Source: Bacillota bacterium | GTDB taxonomy: Bacteria > Bacillota > Clostridia > Oscillospirales > Ruminococcaceae | Assembly: GCA_023433405.1 (NCBI GenBank) | Contig: JAEZCT010000025.1 | Coordinates: 1 to 33,433, forward strand | Reading direction: 5' to 3' | Length of the DNA stretch: 33,433 nucleotides | Shown: piece after piece, positions 1-7,683 of the stretch | How positions within the stretch are numbered: position 1 is the stretch's first letter | Layout: the number at the start of each line of letters is the position of its first letter | The notes under the pieces: generated by a model | The model's input: the letters and a program-made list of their open reading frames with translations, nothing else | The model's database searches: none | What the model was told of the DNA's origin: nothing | Translations under genes and position numbers: made by a program

Positions 1-380
1 CGGCTTTTAGGTAATCATCATCAAGTTGTTGGAACGTCGGCACCCGCGCCGACAGGCGGCTTACTTTTCTTGTTCGAGAAAAGTAAGCAAAAGCGAAGCA
101 GGGACACCCTGCACCCGCTCTAAGCAAGGGCAAACGAAGCATGGCTTGTGTGACGAAGAACCTTCGGCGCAAGCGCGTAAAGCTCAGTGGGGTAGCTGCG
201 TTACGCGCTTGCGAAAACAATAAATAATTTTTTCCAAAAATTATTTATTGTTTTTACCCTTCGGCAAAATCCTGGTGCCTCGCGTATTTTGCCCTTGCTT
301 TTCGCCCTGGTCTGTAGTTCTTCCTTTTTCCCCACACCTGCCACACAAGGCTATTTTGGTGCTGGGGGTACGGGGGAAGC
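1..380 (+). repeat. Dispersed L-R repeat, left copy
   Basis: This copy matches 32864-33162 over most of its length. Module L (1-168) contains two clear hairpins: GTCGGC/GCCGAC at 35-52, and GCTTACTTTTC/GAAAAGTAAGC at about 59-89. Module R (258-380) runs from CCTTCGGCAAAATCCTGG through CCCTTGCTTTTCGCCCTGG to a GGTACGGGGG end, and carries GGCAAAAT/ATTTTGCC arms. Related R modules lie near 7275, 23967, 25679 and 33028. Short frames inside it look like by-products of the repeat rather than genes. The whole stretch up to 442 holds no credible gene. The repeat is seen directly; its mobility is unknown. Confidence 0.85.
169..257. mobile_element. 89-bp nested insertion flanked by 8-bp direct repeats
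   Basis: The left repeat copy contains 89 bp that are absent from the copy at 32864-33162. The extra segment lies between two CCTTCGGC copies (161-168 and 258-265), as expected of a target duplication. It contains CGCAAGCGCGTAA at 169-181 paired with TTACGCGCTTGCG at 201-213. A second AT-rich hairpin is formed by AATAAATAATTTTT and AAAAATTATTTATT at about 220-250. It is too short to encode a protein, so it would have to be a non-autonomous element or a duplicated hairpin. Calling it mobile is inference. Confidence 0.5.
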
Positions 381-442
381 TCTATAACTCCATCATTGGC
401 TGTAGCCCTGTAGCGACGCATGGAACGGTATCCCCCCTAGCC

Positions 443-1435
443 TTACGCGAGAATGCGCCTTACACGCTGCATTACAAGCTCTGTCACCTGCTCCATCTCA
501 AGCCCCTGCGCGCGTTCGTTTACCTCCCGCACCGCCTGACTGACGGCCTCCGCCGCTGACGGCATATCAAAGGAATAGTGAAACATCATTCCGGCGGCGA
601 GAATCGCCGCCATGGGGGAGCGGGTATCGGTACTGCAGGCAGGAGTGAAGGCACCCTGGCGGGAATAGCCCAAAAAGGCACGCGCAAGCGCGCCCGATTC
701 CCCCGCGTGCGCCGCGGCCTCGCTTGCCAGTATGCTGCCGAACAGATTTGACGTAAGCAGCACGTCAAACTGCGCGGGCTCCGAAAGCACCAGCGCCGCC
801 GCACGGTTTACAGAGATATGCGAAAGGCTCACATCCGGATAGCCTTTTGCCGTTTTCTCCACCGCTCCGCGCCACAGCCGCGAGCTTTCCAGCACATCGG
901 CGCGGTCCACCGAGACAACCTGCCCCCGGCGTTTGCGGGCAAGCTCAAAGGCCTGCTTTGCCACCCGCTCCACCTCCGGCTCGGTATACAGCTCGGTATC
1001 AAACGCCGCGTCCACCTCCTCCACCTTGGTGTGGCCGCGAGGCCCGTAATAGATGCCGCCGCACAGCTCCCGCACCAGCAAAAGGTCTACAGCCTTTTCG
1101 GGAATAAGCACCGGGCACAGCTCGGTAAACAGGCCAAGCTTTGCCCGCAATGCGCGCACCCCGGCCGAGGGCTGCACATGGGGCGCAAGCCCATCTGCCC
1201 GTTTATCTCCGACAGGTCCCAGCAATATCGCGCTTGCCGCGCGGCATTTCTGTGCCGTAGAGCCAGAAAAAGGAGTGCCCTCGCTTTCATACGCGGCATA
1301 GCCAATATTCTCGTAGCTGCAATCCAACGCAACTCCCTCTATGGCACAGACCTCGGCGGCCACACGAACCGCCTGCTCCATCAGCCTAGGCCCAAAACCA
1401 TCGCCCAAAAGTACCACCACTTGAAAACCAGCCAT
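443..1435 (-). CDS. Degenerate 3-isopropylmalate dehydrogenase-like protein
   Basis: The 330-residue protein has the decarboxylating dehydrogenase fold signature: an N-terminal GDGFGP loop, VRELCGGIYYG at 121-131, RADVLESSRLW at 178-188 and FDVLLTSNLFG at 223-233. Aligned by eye to Thermus LeuB, key residues are changed. The catalytic Lys185 position is Arg178, metal ligands Asp217/241/245 are Asn210/Ser234/Ser238, and substrate Arg104 is Cys107. The C-terminal GSAPDIAGKG nucleotide loop is missing and the protein is about 15 residues short. Arg97, Arg122 and Tyr129 remain. The frame is intact and preceded by AAGGGGG, so it is probably expressed. It is unlikely to be a working LeuB; its role is unknown. 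No leuA/C/D genes are nearby. Confidence 0.75.
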   Translation of the reverse strand: MAGFQVVVLLGDGFGPRLMEQAVRVAAEVCAIEGVALDCSYENIGYAAYESEGTPFSGSTAQKCRAASAILLGPVGDKRADGLAPHVQPSAGVRALRAKLGLFTELCPVLIPEKAVDLLLVRELCGGIYYGPRGHTKVEEVDAAFDTELYTEPEVERVAKQAFELARKRRGQVVSVDRADVLESSRLWRGAVEKTAKGYPDVSLSHISVNRAAALVLSEPAQFDVLLTSNLFGSILASEAAAHAGESGALARAFLGYSRQGAFTPACSTDTRSPMAAILAAGMMFHYSFDMPSAAEAVSQAVREVNERAQGLEMEQVTELVMQRVRRILA

Positions 1436-1588
1436 AGCGACCCCCTTTATTTGTCCCCGGTTACCCAGTTCCTCAGTTTTTTAGTTTTTTAGTTTAGATA
1501 CCATATCATTTCCAAACACACATCGCGCAATAAATGGGCGCTTAAAAACAAAGCGACAAATTTATTAATATTTTTAGCGATTTAGTAC

Positions 1589-1617
1589 TTTACAAATCGT
1601 ATGTCATATTTTATAAT
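1589..1617 (+). promoter_or_regulatory. Predicted sigma-A promoter for the XRE gene
   Basis: TTTACA (1589-1594) and TATAAT (1612-1617) are separated by exactly 17 bp and face the regulator at 1783, leaving a leader of about 160 nt. The rest of the 1436-1782 divergent intergenic region is AT-rich, and no other feature stands out apart from the hairpin at 1647. Confidence 0.6.
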
Positions 1618-1646
1618 TTACTTTACGTTATAACTGCTTCACTCAC

Positions 1647-1673
1647 GCCGCATCGATGATTCGCGGCTTTTTT
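1647..1673 (+). terminator. Weak terminator-like hairpin in the XRE leader
   Basis: GCCGC (1647-1651) can pair with GCGGC (1663-1667), followed directly by six T residues and another T run. It lies between the predicted start of transcription and the XRE start codon, so it could act as a leader attenuator. The stem is only five base pairs, hence the low confidence. Confidence 0.3.
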
Positions 1674-1782
1674 CGGGTTTTTTTGACCTTTTATCGTCAC
1701 TTTGCTGCGATAGCTTTTTACATTTGCTGACCAAAGGGCTTACGCCCTGATTGAAAAAGGATACAACAGGGAGGATTTCGGC

Positions 1783-2493
1783 ATGAATTCAGATTTTCCG
1801 CGCATACTTACTCTGCTGAGGAAGGAAAAGGGCATTACCCAAAAGGATGCCGCCGGCGCGCTTGAAATCTCGCAGGCGCTGCTCTCGCATTATGAAAAGG
1901 GGATTCGCGAGTGCGGGCTGGATTTTCTCGTAAAATGCGCGGACTATTACACTGTTTCGTGCGATTATCTGCTGGGGCTGTCGCCCGACCGCACGGGAAC
2001 TACGATTACGGTGGATGAGATTCCCGAACCGGAGCAGATGGGTAAGGAGAACACCTTTCGGGGCAGCGTACTGCCTACCTTAAGTAAAAAGCTGATTGCG
2101 AACTCGCTTAATATCCTGTTTGACCTTTTACAGCGGTCATCCAACCAAGCGCTGGTCACCGAGGTGTCTTCCTTTTTAATGCTCGCGGTTTATCGAATGT
2201 TCCGCATCGTTTACGCGGCAAACCCCAAGAACCAGGAAAGCCTTTTCACCATACCAAACTCCCTCTCCAAGGGCTACGCGGCCTCCTCTATGGAGCTGTG
2301 TGAGGCGAAGGCGGCGGCGCTTGCAAACGGCGAGAAGGTGGACGACGCGGCACCCGTTAAAGACCCTACCTGCTTTGCAATGACCTCGCAGTCGTTAAGC
2401 GCGGCGTACCCGCTGTTTGCGTCCTCTCTGTTTAACCTTATTCAAAACAGCGAGTCGCGCATCTCGGGCAAAACCTCAAAGGCTAAGAGATAG
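1783..2493 (+). CDS. XRE-family HTH transcriptional regulator
   Basis: The 236-residue protein begins with a Cro/C1-type helix-turn-helix (residues about 7-62): LRKEKGITQKDAAGAL, then SQALLSHYEKG, then a third helix ending DYLLGLSPD. The remaining 170 or so residues match no domain I recognise; they are mostly helical in composition and may sense a ligand or mediate dimerisation. The ATG is preceded by GGGAGG, with about 9 nt between. The gene is divergent from the LeuB-like gene, so control of that gene or autoregulation is possible, but no operator is evident. It is not close to FapR or FabT, so it is not an obvious regulator of the fatty acid genes. Confidence 0.8.
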   Translation: MNSDFPRILTLLRKEKGITQKDAAGALEISQALLSHYEKGIRECGLDFLVKCADYYTVSCDYLLGLSPDRTGTTITVDEIPEPEQMGKENTFRGSVLPTLSKKLIANSLNILFDLLQRSSNQALVTEVSSFLMLAVYRMFRIVYAANPKNQESLFTIPNSLSKGYAASSMELCEAKAAALANGEKVDDAAPVKDPTCFAMTSQSLSAAYPLFASSLFNLIQNSESRISGKTSKAKR

Positions 2494-2634
2494 CGGGGCA
2501 TTATCCCGCAAAGGGCGTTTCGGGTAAATTTGCCTGTTCTTTTATCATAGCACCTTAGTGCCGTAAAATAAAGCGTTTTGAATTCACAGGAAAATATGAG
2601 CCACGCAAACCATCTCTTTTTTTGAGCATGAACC

Positions 2635-2671
2635 AAAAACGGGCGGGTCATACAGACCACGCCCGTTTTTC
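2635..2671. terminator. Rho-independent terminator after XRE gene
   Basis: AAACGGGCG and CGCCCGTTTTT form a strong stem around a short inner GTC/GAC pair, with T residues on the plus strand and A residues on the other side, so it could work in both directions. It separates the XRE gene from the valS promoter. Confidence 0.75.
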
Positions 2672-2718
2672 TCGCGTTAATCCTTTTTCTGCGAGGTCTT
2701 GTTTCGCAAAACGGATAC

Positions 2719-2747
2719 TTGACATCCTTGAAGTGATTTCGCATAAT
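2719..2747 (+). promoter_or_regulatory. Predicted valS promoter
   Basis: A consensus TTGACA (2719-2724) is followed after 17 bp by CATAAT (2742-2747), about 98 nt ahead of the valS start codon. The leader is too short for a T-box, and no T-box sequence is seen anywhere in the 2494-2844 gap, which is unusual for valS in Firmicutes. Confidence 0.7.
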
Positions 2748-2844
2748 AAAAGGAAGACTCTTTTACACTAATCCCGTTTTGAAACGAAATTGGTATTTAA
2801 GCAAATAATACGGCCGCGCAAGTCGGCGGAACGGAGCATACGCC

Positions 2845-5466
2845 ATGGCACAACAGCTTGAAAAGCTTTACGACCCAAAACAGGTTGAAAGCCGGATTTA
2901 CGATTTTTGGCTCACGGAGGACTTCTTTCACGCCGTCGTCAACCACGATAAAAAGCCTTACACCATTATGATGCCCCCGCCCAACATCACAGGGCAGCTG
3001 CACCTTGGCCACGCGCTGGATAACTCCGTGCAGGACAGCCTCATTCGCTTTAAAAGAATGCAGGGCTACGAAGCCCTTTGGATGCCCGGAACCGACCATG
3101 CCGCAATCGCCACCGAGGCAAAGATTGTGGAGGATATGAAAAAGCATGGCATAACCAAGGATGACCTTGGGCGGGATGGCTTTTTAACCCGCGCGTGGGA
3201 ATGGAAGAAAAAGTACGGCGGGCGCATCATCGAGCAGCTAAAAAAGCTCGGCTCCTCCTGCGACTGGGAGCGCGAGAGCTTTACCATGGACGAGCGCTGC
3301 TCCCGCGCGGTGCATGAGGTCTTTGTGCGCCTGTTTGAAAAAGGGCTGATTTACCGGGGCGAGCGCATCATCAACTGGTGCCCCCACTGCCTCACCTCCA
3401 TCTCGGATGCGGAGGTGGAGTACGAGGAGAAGGAAGGTCACTTCTGGCACATCAAATACCCCATTGCCGACGGCTCGGGGTACCTTGAGCTTGCCACCAC
3501 CCGCCCCGAAACCATGCTGGGTGATACCGCCGTTGCGGTGCACCCCGAAGACGAGCGTTATAAGCACCTAATTGGCAAAAACGTTATACTCCCGATTGTC
3601 AATAAAGAAATACCCGTGATTGCCGACGCGTATGTGGAGATGGAGTTTGGCACCGGTGTGGTGAAGATTACCCCCGCCCACGACCCCAACGATTTTGAGG
3701 TTGGTCTGCGCCACAGCCTGCCCGTCATTAACGTCATGCACGACGACGGCTCCATAAACGAGAACGGCGGGCGCTTCTCCGGCATGACCGGCCCTGAGGC
3801 CCGCAAGGCGATTGTAAAGCAGCTGGAGGAAGAAGGGCTTTTGCATAAGGTGGAGGACATCAAGCACAACGTGGGCACCTGCTACCGCTGCGCCCATGTG
3901 GTGGAGCCCCGCGTCTCCAAGCAATGGTTTGTAAAGATGCAGCCTCTCGCCGAGCCCGCCATCGAGACCGTGAAAAGCGGTGCTACGCGGTTTATTCCCG
4001 AGCGGTTTGACAAGATATACTTTAACTGGATGGAGAACATCAAGGATTGGTGCATCTCCCGCCAGCTTTGGTGGGGCCACCGCATCCCCGCCTATTACTG
4101 CGCGGGCTGCGGCGAGATGATCGTCTCGCGCGACGCGGTGGATAAATGCCCGAAGTGCGGCAGCACCCATATTGAGCAGGACCCCGATACGCTCGATACC
4201 TGGTTCTCCTCCGCCCTGTGGCCGTTCTCCACGCTGGGCTGGCCGGAGAAGACGCCGGAGCTTGATTACTTTTACCCCACCGATACACTGGTGACGGCCT
4301 ATGATATCATCTTCTTCTGGGTGGCGCGCATGATTTTCTCAGGCGTGGAGCAGATGGGGGTTACCCCCTTCCACACCGTGTTCATCCATGGGATTATCCG
4401 CGACGCGCAGGGGAGAAAGATGTCAAAATCCCTGGGCAACGGCATTGACCCGCTGGAGCTTGTGGACGGCTATGGCGCGGACGCCTTGCGCCTGACCCTT
4501 TTAACCGGCAACAGCCCCGGCAACGACATGCGCTTTTCGGAGGAAAAGATTACCGCAAGCCGCAACTTTGCCAATAAGCTGTGGAATGCCTCGCGCTTTG
4601 TGCTCATGAACCTTACCGATGAGGTCACCGCCGTTTCCCTGCCCTCCTCCCTTGCCGTGGAGGATAAATGGATTGTAAGCAAGTACAACTCCCTTGTTGC
4701 CGATGTGACCGATAACCTGGAGAAGTACGAGCTGGGTCTTGCGGTATCGAAGCTGTATGACTTTATTTGGAACGTGTACTGCGACTGGTATATTGAGCTG
4801 ACCAAGCCCCGCCTCTTAGCGGGGGGCGAAACCTCCTTGGCGGCACAGCAGGTGCTGGTGTTTGTGCTTTCAAACACCCTTAAGCTCTTGCACCCCTTTA
4901 TGCCGTTTATTACCGAGGAGATTTGGCAGGCGCTGCCCCATGATGGAAAATCCATTATGGTCAGCGCATGGCCCCTGCACGACCCCGCCCTGAGCTTTGC
5001 GGCGGAGGAGACGGAGTTTGAGCGCGTGATGAACGCCATCCGCGCCGTGCGCAACCGCCGCAGCGAAATGAACGTGCCGCCCAGCAAAAAGGCCAGCGTC
5101 TTTATTGTCACCGATTATCCCGGGACCTTTGAGCAGGGAAAAATCTTCATAGAGCGCCTGGCGTTTGCCTCCTCTGTGGAGCTGGTGAGCGAGTACAAGG
5201 GGGGCGACGCGGTATCGGTTATTACCGAAAGCGCGCGCATCTTCATCCCCATGCAGGAGCTGGTGGATTTTGAAAAGGAGCTCGCCCGCCTGAAAAAGGA
5301 GAAAGAGGCCTGCGAGAAGGATGTCGCATTTTTAAGCGGCAAGCTTTCAAACGATGGCTTTGTCGCCAAGGCTCCCCCCGCTGTGATTGAGACGGAGAAG
5401 GCGAAGCTCAAGTCCGCGCAGGATAAGCTCGAGAAGATACTGGAGAGCATCGCGGCCCTCGCGTAG
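2845..5466 (+). CDS. valS: Valyl-tRNA synthetase
   Basis: This class I aminoacyl-tRNA synthetase charges tRNA-Val in the cytoplasm using ATP. The 873-residue length is typical of bacterial ValRS. The HIGH-type motif lies in PPNITGQLHLGH (about residues 45-56) and KMSKS is at 525-529. Between them are the editing domain, with TTRPETMLGD, and a Cys-rich zinc-knuckle insert with CAGC and CPKC around residues 420-437. The DWCISRQLWWGHR block is typical of ValRS. The C-terminal 70 or so residues are Lys/Glu-rich heptads, matching the tRNA-binding coiled coil of the family. It is a single-gene unit with its own promoter and terminator. Confidence 0.98.
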   Translation: MAQQLEKLYDPKQVESRIYDFWLTEDFFHAVVNHDKKPYTIMMPPPNITGQLHLGHALDNSVQDSLIRFKRMQGYEALWMPGTDHAAIATEAKIVEDMKKHGITKDDLGRDGFLTRAWEWKKKYGGRIIEQLKKLGSSCDWERESFTMDERCSRAVHEVFVRLFEKGLIYRGERIINWCPHCLTSISDAEVEYEEKEGHFWHIKYPIADGSGYLELATTRPETMLGDTAVAVHPEDERYKHLIGKNVILPIVNKEIPVIADAYVEMEFGTGVVKITPAHDPNDFEVGLRHSLPVINVMHDDGSINENGGRFSGMTGPEARKAIVKQLEEEGLLHKVEDIKHNVGTCYRCAHVVEPRVSKQWFVKMQPLAEPAIETVKSGATRFIPERFDKIYFNWMENIKDWCISRQLWWGHRIPAYYCAGCGEMIVSRDAVDKCPKCGSTHIEQDPDTLDTWFSSALWPFSTLGWPEKTPELDYFYPTDTLVTAYDIIFFWVARMIFSGVEQMGVTPFHTVFIHGIIRDAQGRKMSKSLGNGIDPLELVDGYGADALRLTLLTGNSPGNDMRFSEEKITASRNFANKLWNASRFVLMNLTDEVTAVSLPSSLAVEDKWIVSKYNSLVADVTDNLEKYELGLAVSKLYDFIWNVYCDWYIELTKPRLLAGGETSLAAQQVLVFVLSNTLKLLHPFMPFITEEIWQALPHDGKSIMVSAWPLHDPALSFAAEETEFERVMNAIRAVRNRRSEMNVPPSKKASVFIVTDYPGTFEQGKIFIERLAFASSVELVSEYKGGDAVSVITESARIFIPMQELVDFEKELARLKKEKEACEKDVAFLSGKLSNDGFVAKAPPAVIETEKAKLKSAQDKLEKILESIAALA

Positions 5467-5478
5467 ATTTGATTGGTA

Positions 5479-5518
5479 GCAACCCTCCTTGGCAATGCCA
5501 AGGAGGGTTGCTTTTTTT
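5479..5518 (+). terminator. valS rho-independent terminator
   Basis: GCAACCCTCCTTGGCA pairs perfectly with TGCCAAGGAGGGTTGC around a very short loop and is followed by seven T residues, 13 nt after the valS stop codon. Confidence 0.93.
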
Positions 5519-5536
5519 CGAATTTCAATAAATCCA

Positions 5537-5565
5537 TTGACATTTTATTGTGTATTTATTATTAT
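5537..5565 (+). promoter_or_regulatory. Predicted promoter of the DUF2087 gene pair
   Basis: TTGACA (5537-5542), a 17-bp AT-rich spacer and TATTAT (5560-5565) lie 43 bp upstream of the start at 5608. Its position just after the valS terminator supports an independent unit. Confidence 0.7.
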
Positions 5566-5607
5566 GTTTATAGTTTTAATAAACAAATATTATAAAGGTG
5601 TACTAAA

Positions 5608-6390
5608 ATGATAAACAACTGGTTTGAGTTTACTCTTGATGAATTAAAACGCGGCTTTGCCCACCAGCCACAGTCCGGCAGGTATGTGTGCCTCGTGTGC
5701 GGTAAAGCCTTTGACGAGGGGGAGGTTTTCGAGCTGCACGGGCGGTTTTATCTGCCGGAGAGGGCGGCGGCGCTGCATGTACAAACCGAACACGGGGGTA
5801 TGGCGGCGGTACTGCTCGGCTGTGAGAAAAAGGCCATTGGGCTGACGGATAACCAGAAGGAGCTGTTTGCGTCATTACTGCAGGGCTTAAGCGATAATGA
5901 GATCGCCGCGGGCGGAGGAGTATCACCCGCAACGGTGCGGCACACCCGGTTTACCCTCCGGGAGCGGGCACGGCAGGCAACGCTTTACCTTGCGCTTTAT
6001 GAGCTGACTGACCAATACACAAAGGGAAAGGGAGGCGCGAAGGGCCGGGAGCTAATAGAGGTACACGAGGGCGCAAAGATGGTAGACGAGCGCTATGCGA
6101 TTACAATAGACGAGGAGGAAAAAACGCTTAAAACCTGCTTTATTTCACTGGAGCCCCTGCGGTTAAAGGTATTCTCCGCAAAGGAGAAGAAGAAGATTGT
6201 TATACTAAAACGCATTGTGACTCTGTTTGCCGAGAATGAGGTCTACACCGAGCGGCAGGTTAACGCCATCCTAAAGCCGGTATTTGAGGATTTTGCCACG
6301 CTGCGGCGCTACCTGATTGAATATGGATTTATGGAAAGGAACGCGGACGGCAGCGTTTACAGGTTAACGAACCATCATGGAACAGTATGA
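5608..6390 (+). CDS. HTH regulator with zinc-finger-like N-terminus and DUF2087 domain
   Basis: Three parts are visible in the 260 residues. Residues 28-62 hold CLVC followed by conserved His residues (H44, H57, H62), which could form a zinc site. Residues 78-120 form a LuxR/sigma-like helix-turn-helix (LTDNQKELFASLLQGLSDNE, then GVSPATVRHTRFTLRER). Residues about 185-254 match the DUF2087 type, with a FAENEVYTERQVNAIL and RRYLIEYGFMER pattern. In this family the domain accompanies DNA-binding regulators, but its ligand is not established. The start has AAAGG about 10 nt upstream. The last 14 nt overlap the next gene, which begins with the same domain type. Probably an autoregulated transcription factor; that part is inference. 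Confidence 0.75.
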   Translation: MINNWFEFTLDELKRGFAHQPQSGRYVCLVCGKAFDEGEVFELHGRFYLPERAAALHVQTEHGGMAAVLLGCEKKAIGLTDNQKELFASLLQGLSDNEIAAGGGVSPATVRHTRFTLRERARQATLYLALYELTDQYTKGKGGAKGRELIEVHEGAKMVDERYAITIDEEEKTLKTCFISLEPLRLKVFSAKEKKKIVILKRIVTLFAENEVYTERQVNAILKPVFEDFATLRRYLIEYGFMERNADGSVYRLTNHHGTV

Positions 6391-7156
6391 TATCCTACGG
6401 CTTCTAAACAGTACAGGGCAGCTTGCCAGACTGCCCCGAAAAAAGGATGCAAGACAGACCGCTTTAATCTGGTTGTCGCGGCACTTTAAGCACGGGCAAA
6501 TTTACAGCGAGAAGGAAGTGAACGCGATTCTTTCGGCAAATAGCGCGCTTGAGGATTACGCCCTGCTGCGCCGGGAGCTGTATGACTGCGGGCTGCTCGA
6601 CCGAACCAAAAACGGCTCGCGGTATTGGCGCGGCGGCTTTATGCGCGGCGCGCTTGCCAATGAAACGGTGTGCTTGCGCGACCTGTGCGAAGGTGATTTG
6701 GAGCCTATGCTGGCAATACACGAGTCCATTCGGTATTATAACGATTTTACGGGTGAGGTCTACACTCCGGAGCTTGCAAAGGCGGCAATAGAGGGAACCG
6801 ACCTGCCGCAAAACGGCCACAGGGAGTTTGCGGGCGCAAAAATGATCCTGACCCACAATCATGCCGTCGCGGGCTACCTGATGACCTACCGCGGCTACCC
6901 CGCCCCTGACGTCTTATGGCTGGCGGCACTGTTCCTGCATAAGAATTACCACCGCAAGGGCATTGGCTCGGCTGCAGTGCGGATGGTGGAGGAGCACGCG
7001 AAGAGGTGCGGGTTTGCCCAAATCAGCCTTGGTGTGATGTCGCTAAATACCCCCGGCCTCAAATTCTGGGTGGGTCAGGGGTTTCATACCATAGAACGGG
7101 TGTGCCTTAACGAGAAGGATTTGACCTGCCTTGTTTTGTCAAAGCCCTGTTTGTAA
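6377..7156 (+). CDS. DUF2087-GNAT acetyltransferase fusion
   Basis: The 259-residue protein starts with a DUF2087-type domain (about residues 22-85; SEKEVNAIL, RRELYDCGLLDRTKNGSRYWR) and continues with a GNAT N-acetyltransferase (about 97-259). The acetyl-CoA loop is YHRKGIGSAAV at 191-201, and the C-terminal part has LNTPGLKFWVGQGF. The start codon lies inside the preceding gene with no good ribosome binding site of its own, indicating translational coupling. The acetyl acceptor is unknown; a small molecule or the partner regulator are possibilities. The stop codon TAA at 7154-7156 is the first three bases of a repeat element. Confidence 0.75.
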   Translation: MEQYDILRLLNSTGQLARLPRKKDARQTALIWLSRHFKHGQIYSEKEVNAILSANSALEDYALLRRELYDCGLLDRTKNGSRYWRGGFMRGALANETVCLRDLCEGDLEPMLAIHESIRYYNDFTGEVYTPELAKAAIEGTDLPQNGHREFAGAKMILTHNHAVAGYLMTYRGYPAPDVLWLAALFLHKNYHRKGIGSAAVRMVEEHAKRCGFAQISLGVMSLNTPGLKFWVGQGFHTIERVCLNEKDLTCLVLSKPCL

Positions 7157-7274
7157 TACGAACCGAATGCTTGTTTATCACGAACCTTAAGTGTTGATAA
7201 AAATCCAAGTAAAAACCCATAAACTAAAGCTTTTCACTTGATTTTTATACGCTTTTGAATCGGTTATTAGTATA
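7154..7274 (+). repeat. Module M hairpin element, copy 1
   Basis: This is an AT-rich palindromic element. Its A end (TAATACGAACC, a variant of TAATACTAATC) includes the stop codon of the acetyltransferase gene. The hairpin arms are GATAAAAATCC near 7196 and TTTTCACTTGATTTTTATA near 7231, and the B end is CGGTTATTAGTATA at 7261-7274. About 20 extra bases are present near the A end compared with other copies. Nothing else is recognisable between 7403 and 7523. Confidence 0.8.
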
Positions 7275-7410
7275 AGCACCTCCGGCGAAACCCTTAGACT
7301 AAGCGTATTTTCCCCTTGCTTTTCGCCCTGGTCTTTCGTTCTTCCCTTTTTCCCGCACCAGCCACACAGGGCCACTTTGGTGCTGTGGTTACGGGGGGTA
7401 CTTTATTATC
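7275..7410 (+). repeat. Module R repeat, joined to module M
   Basis: This is a diverged copy of the R module seen at 258-380. It contains CCCTTGCTTTTCGCCCTGG, TTCTTCCCTTTTTCCCGCAC and CCACACAGGGCC, and ends with GGTTACGGGGGGTAC. It directly follows module M, and the junction AGCACCTCCGGCGAAA aligns with AGAGCCTTCGGCAAAA at the 25806/25807 junction. Confidence 0.8.
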
Positions 7411-7523
7411 GCATAACGCAAAATATTATGCCATTACACACTAAGAATCCGAGATTATCTCCTATAACCTCCACAAATCATGGCAATATATTCAAATTTA
7501 ACCGCCTTTGAGCAAAAATAGAG

Positions 7524-7646
7524 TTGCATTTTGGGGCGCAATCATATATTATCTAATAAGTGGCGACTCCCCGCTGCGGCGTTTGGCGCTGCAATTTTTT
7601 TAGTGCATAGCATATGCAGTAATTTTGGTTTTTCCCGCCACTTATT
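7524..7646 (+). promoter_or_regulatory. Predicted promoter and structured leader of sortase 1
   Basis: TTGCAT (7524-7529) and TATTAT (7547-7552) are 17 bp apart. The following leader carries an 11-bp perfect inverted repeat, AATAAGTGGCG (7555-7565) and CGCCACTTATT (7636-7646). Nested inside is TGCATA-GCA-TATGCA (7604-7618). The second arm ends 23 nt before the GGAGGT at 7669, so folding might influence translation or mRNA stability. The promoter call is moderate and the regulatory role is inferred. Confidence 0.45.
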
Positions 7647-7683
7647 TTACAAGCCGATTTATTTATTTGGAGGTATAACATTA

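Noticed and set aside
443..1435. Frameshift as the cause of missing LeuB motifs
   Set aside because: Fold motifs on both sides of each change remain in one frame, and alternative frames contain no lost LeuB segments.
2494..2844. T-box riboswitch before valS
   Set aside because: No AGGGTGGNACCGCG-like sequence or specifier stem is visible; the hairpin present is an ordinary terminator.
7187..7375. Short minus-strand open frame with CGWCGKKGRTKDQGEKQGEN, also seen at 25658 and 32924
   Set aside because: It is the translation of the module R repeat (and part of M) and has no ribosome binding site. Its recurrence reflects repeated DNA, not a protein family.
7531..7683. Extended N-terminus of sortase 1
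   Set aside because: It would destroy the lipoprotein signal and has no ribosome binding site, whereas ATG 7684 follows GGAGGT.
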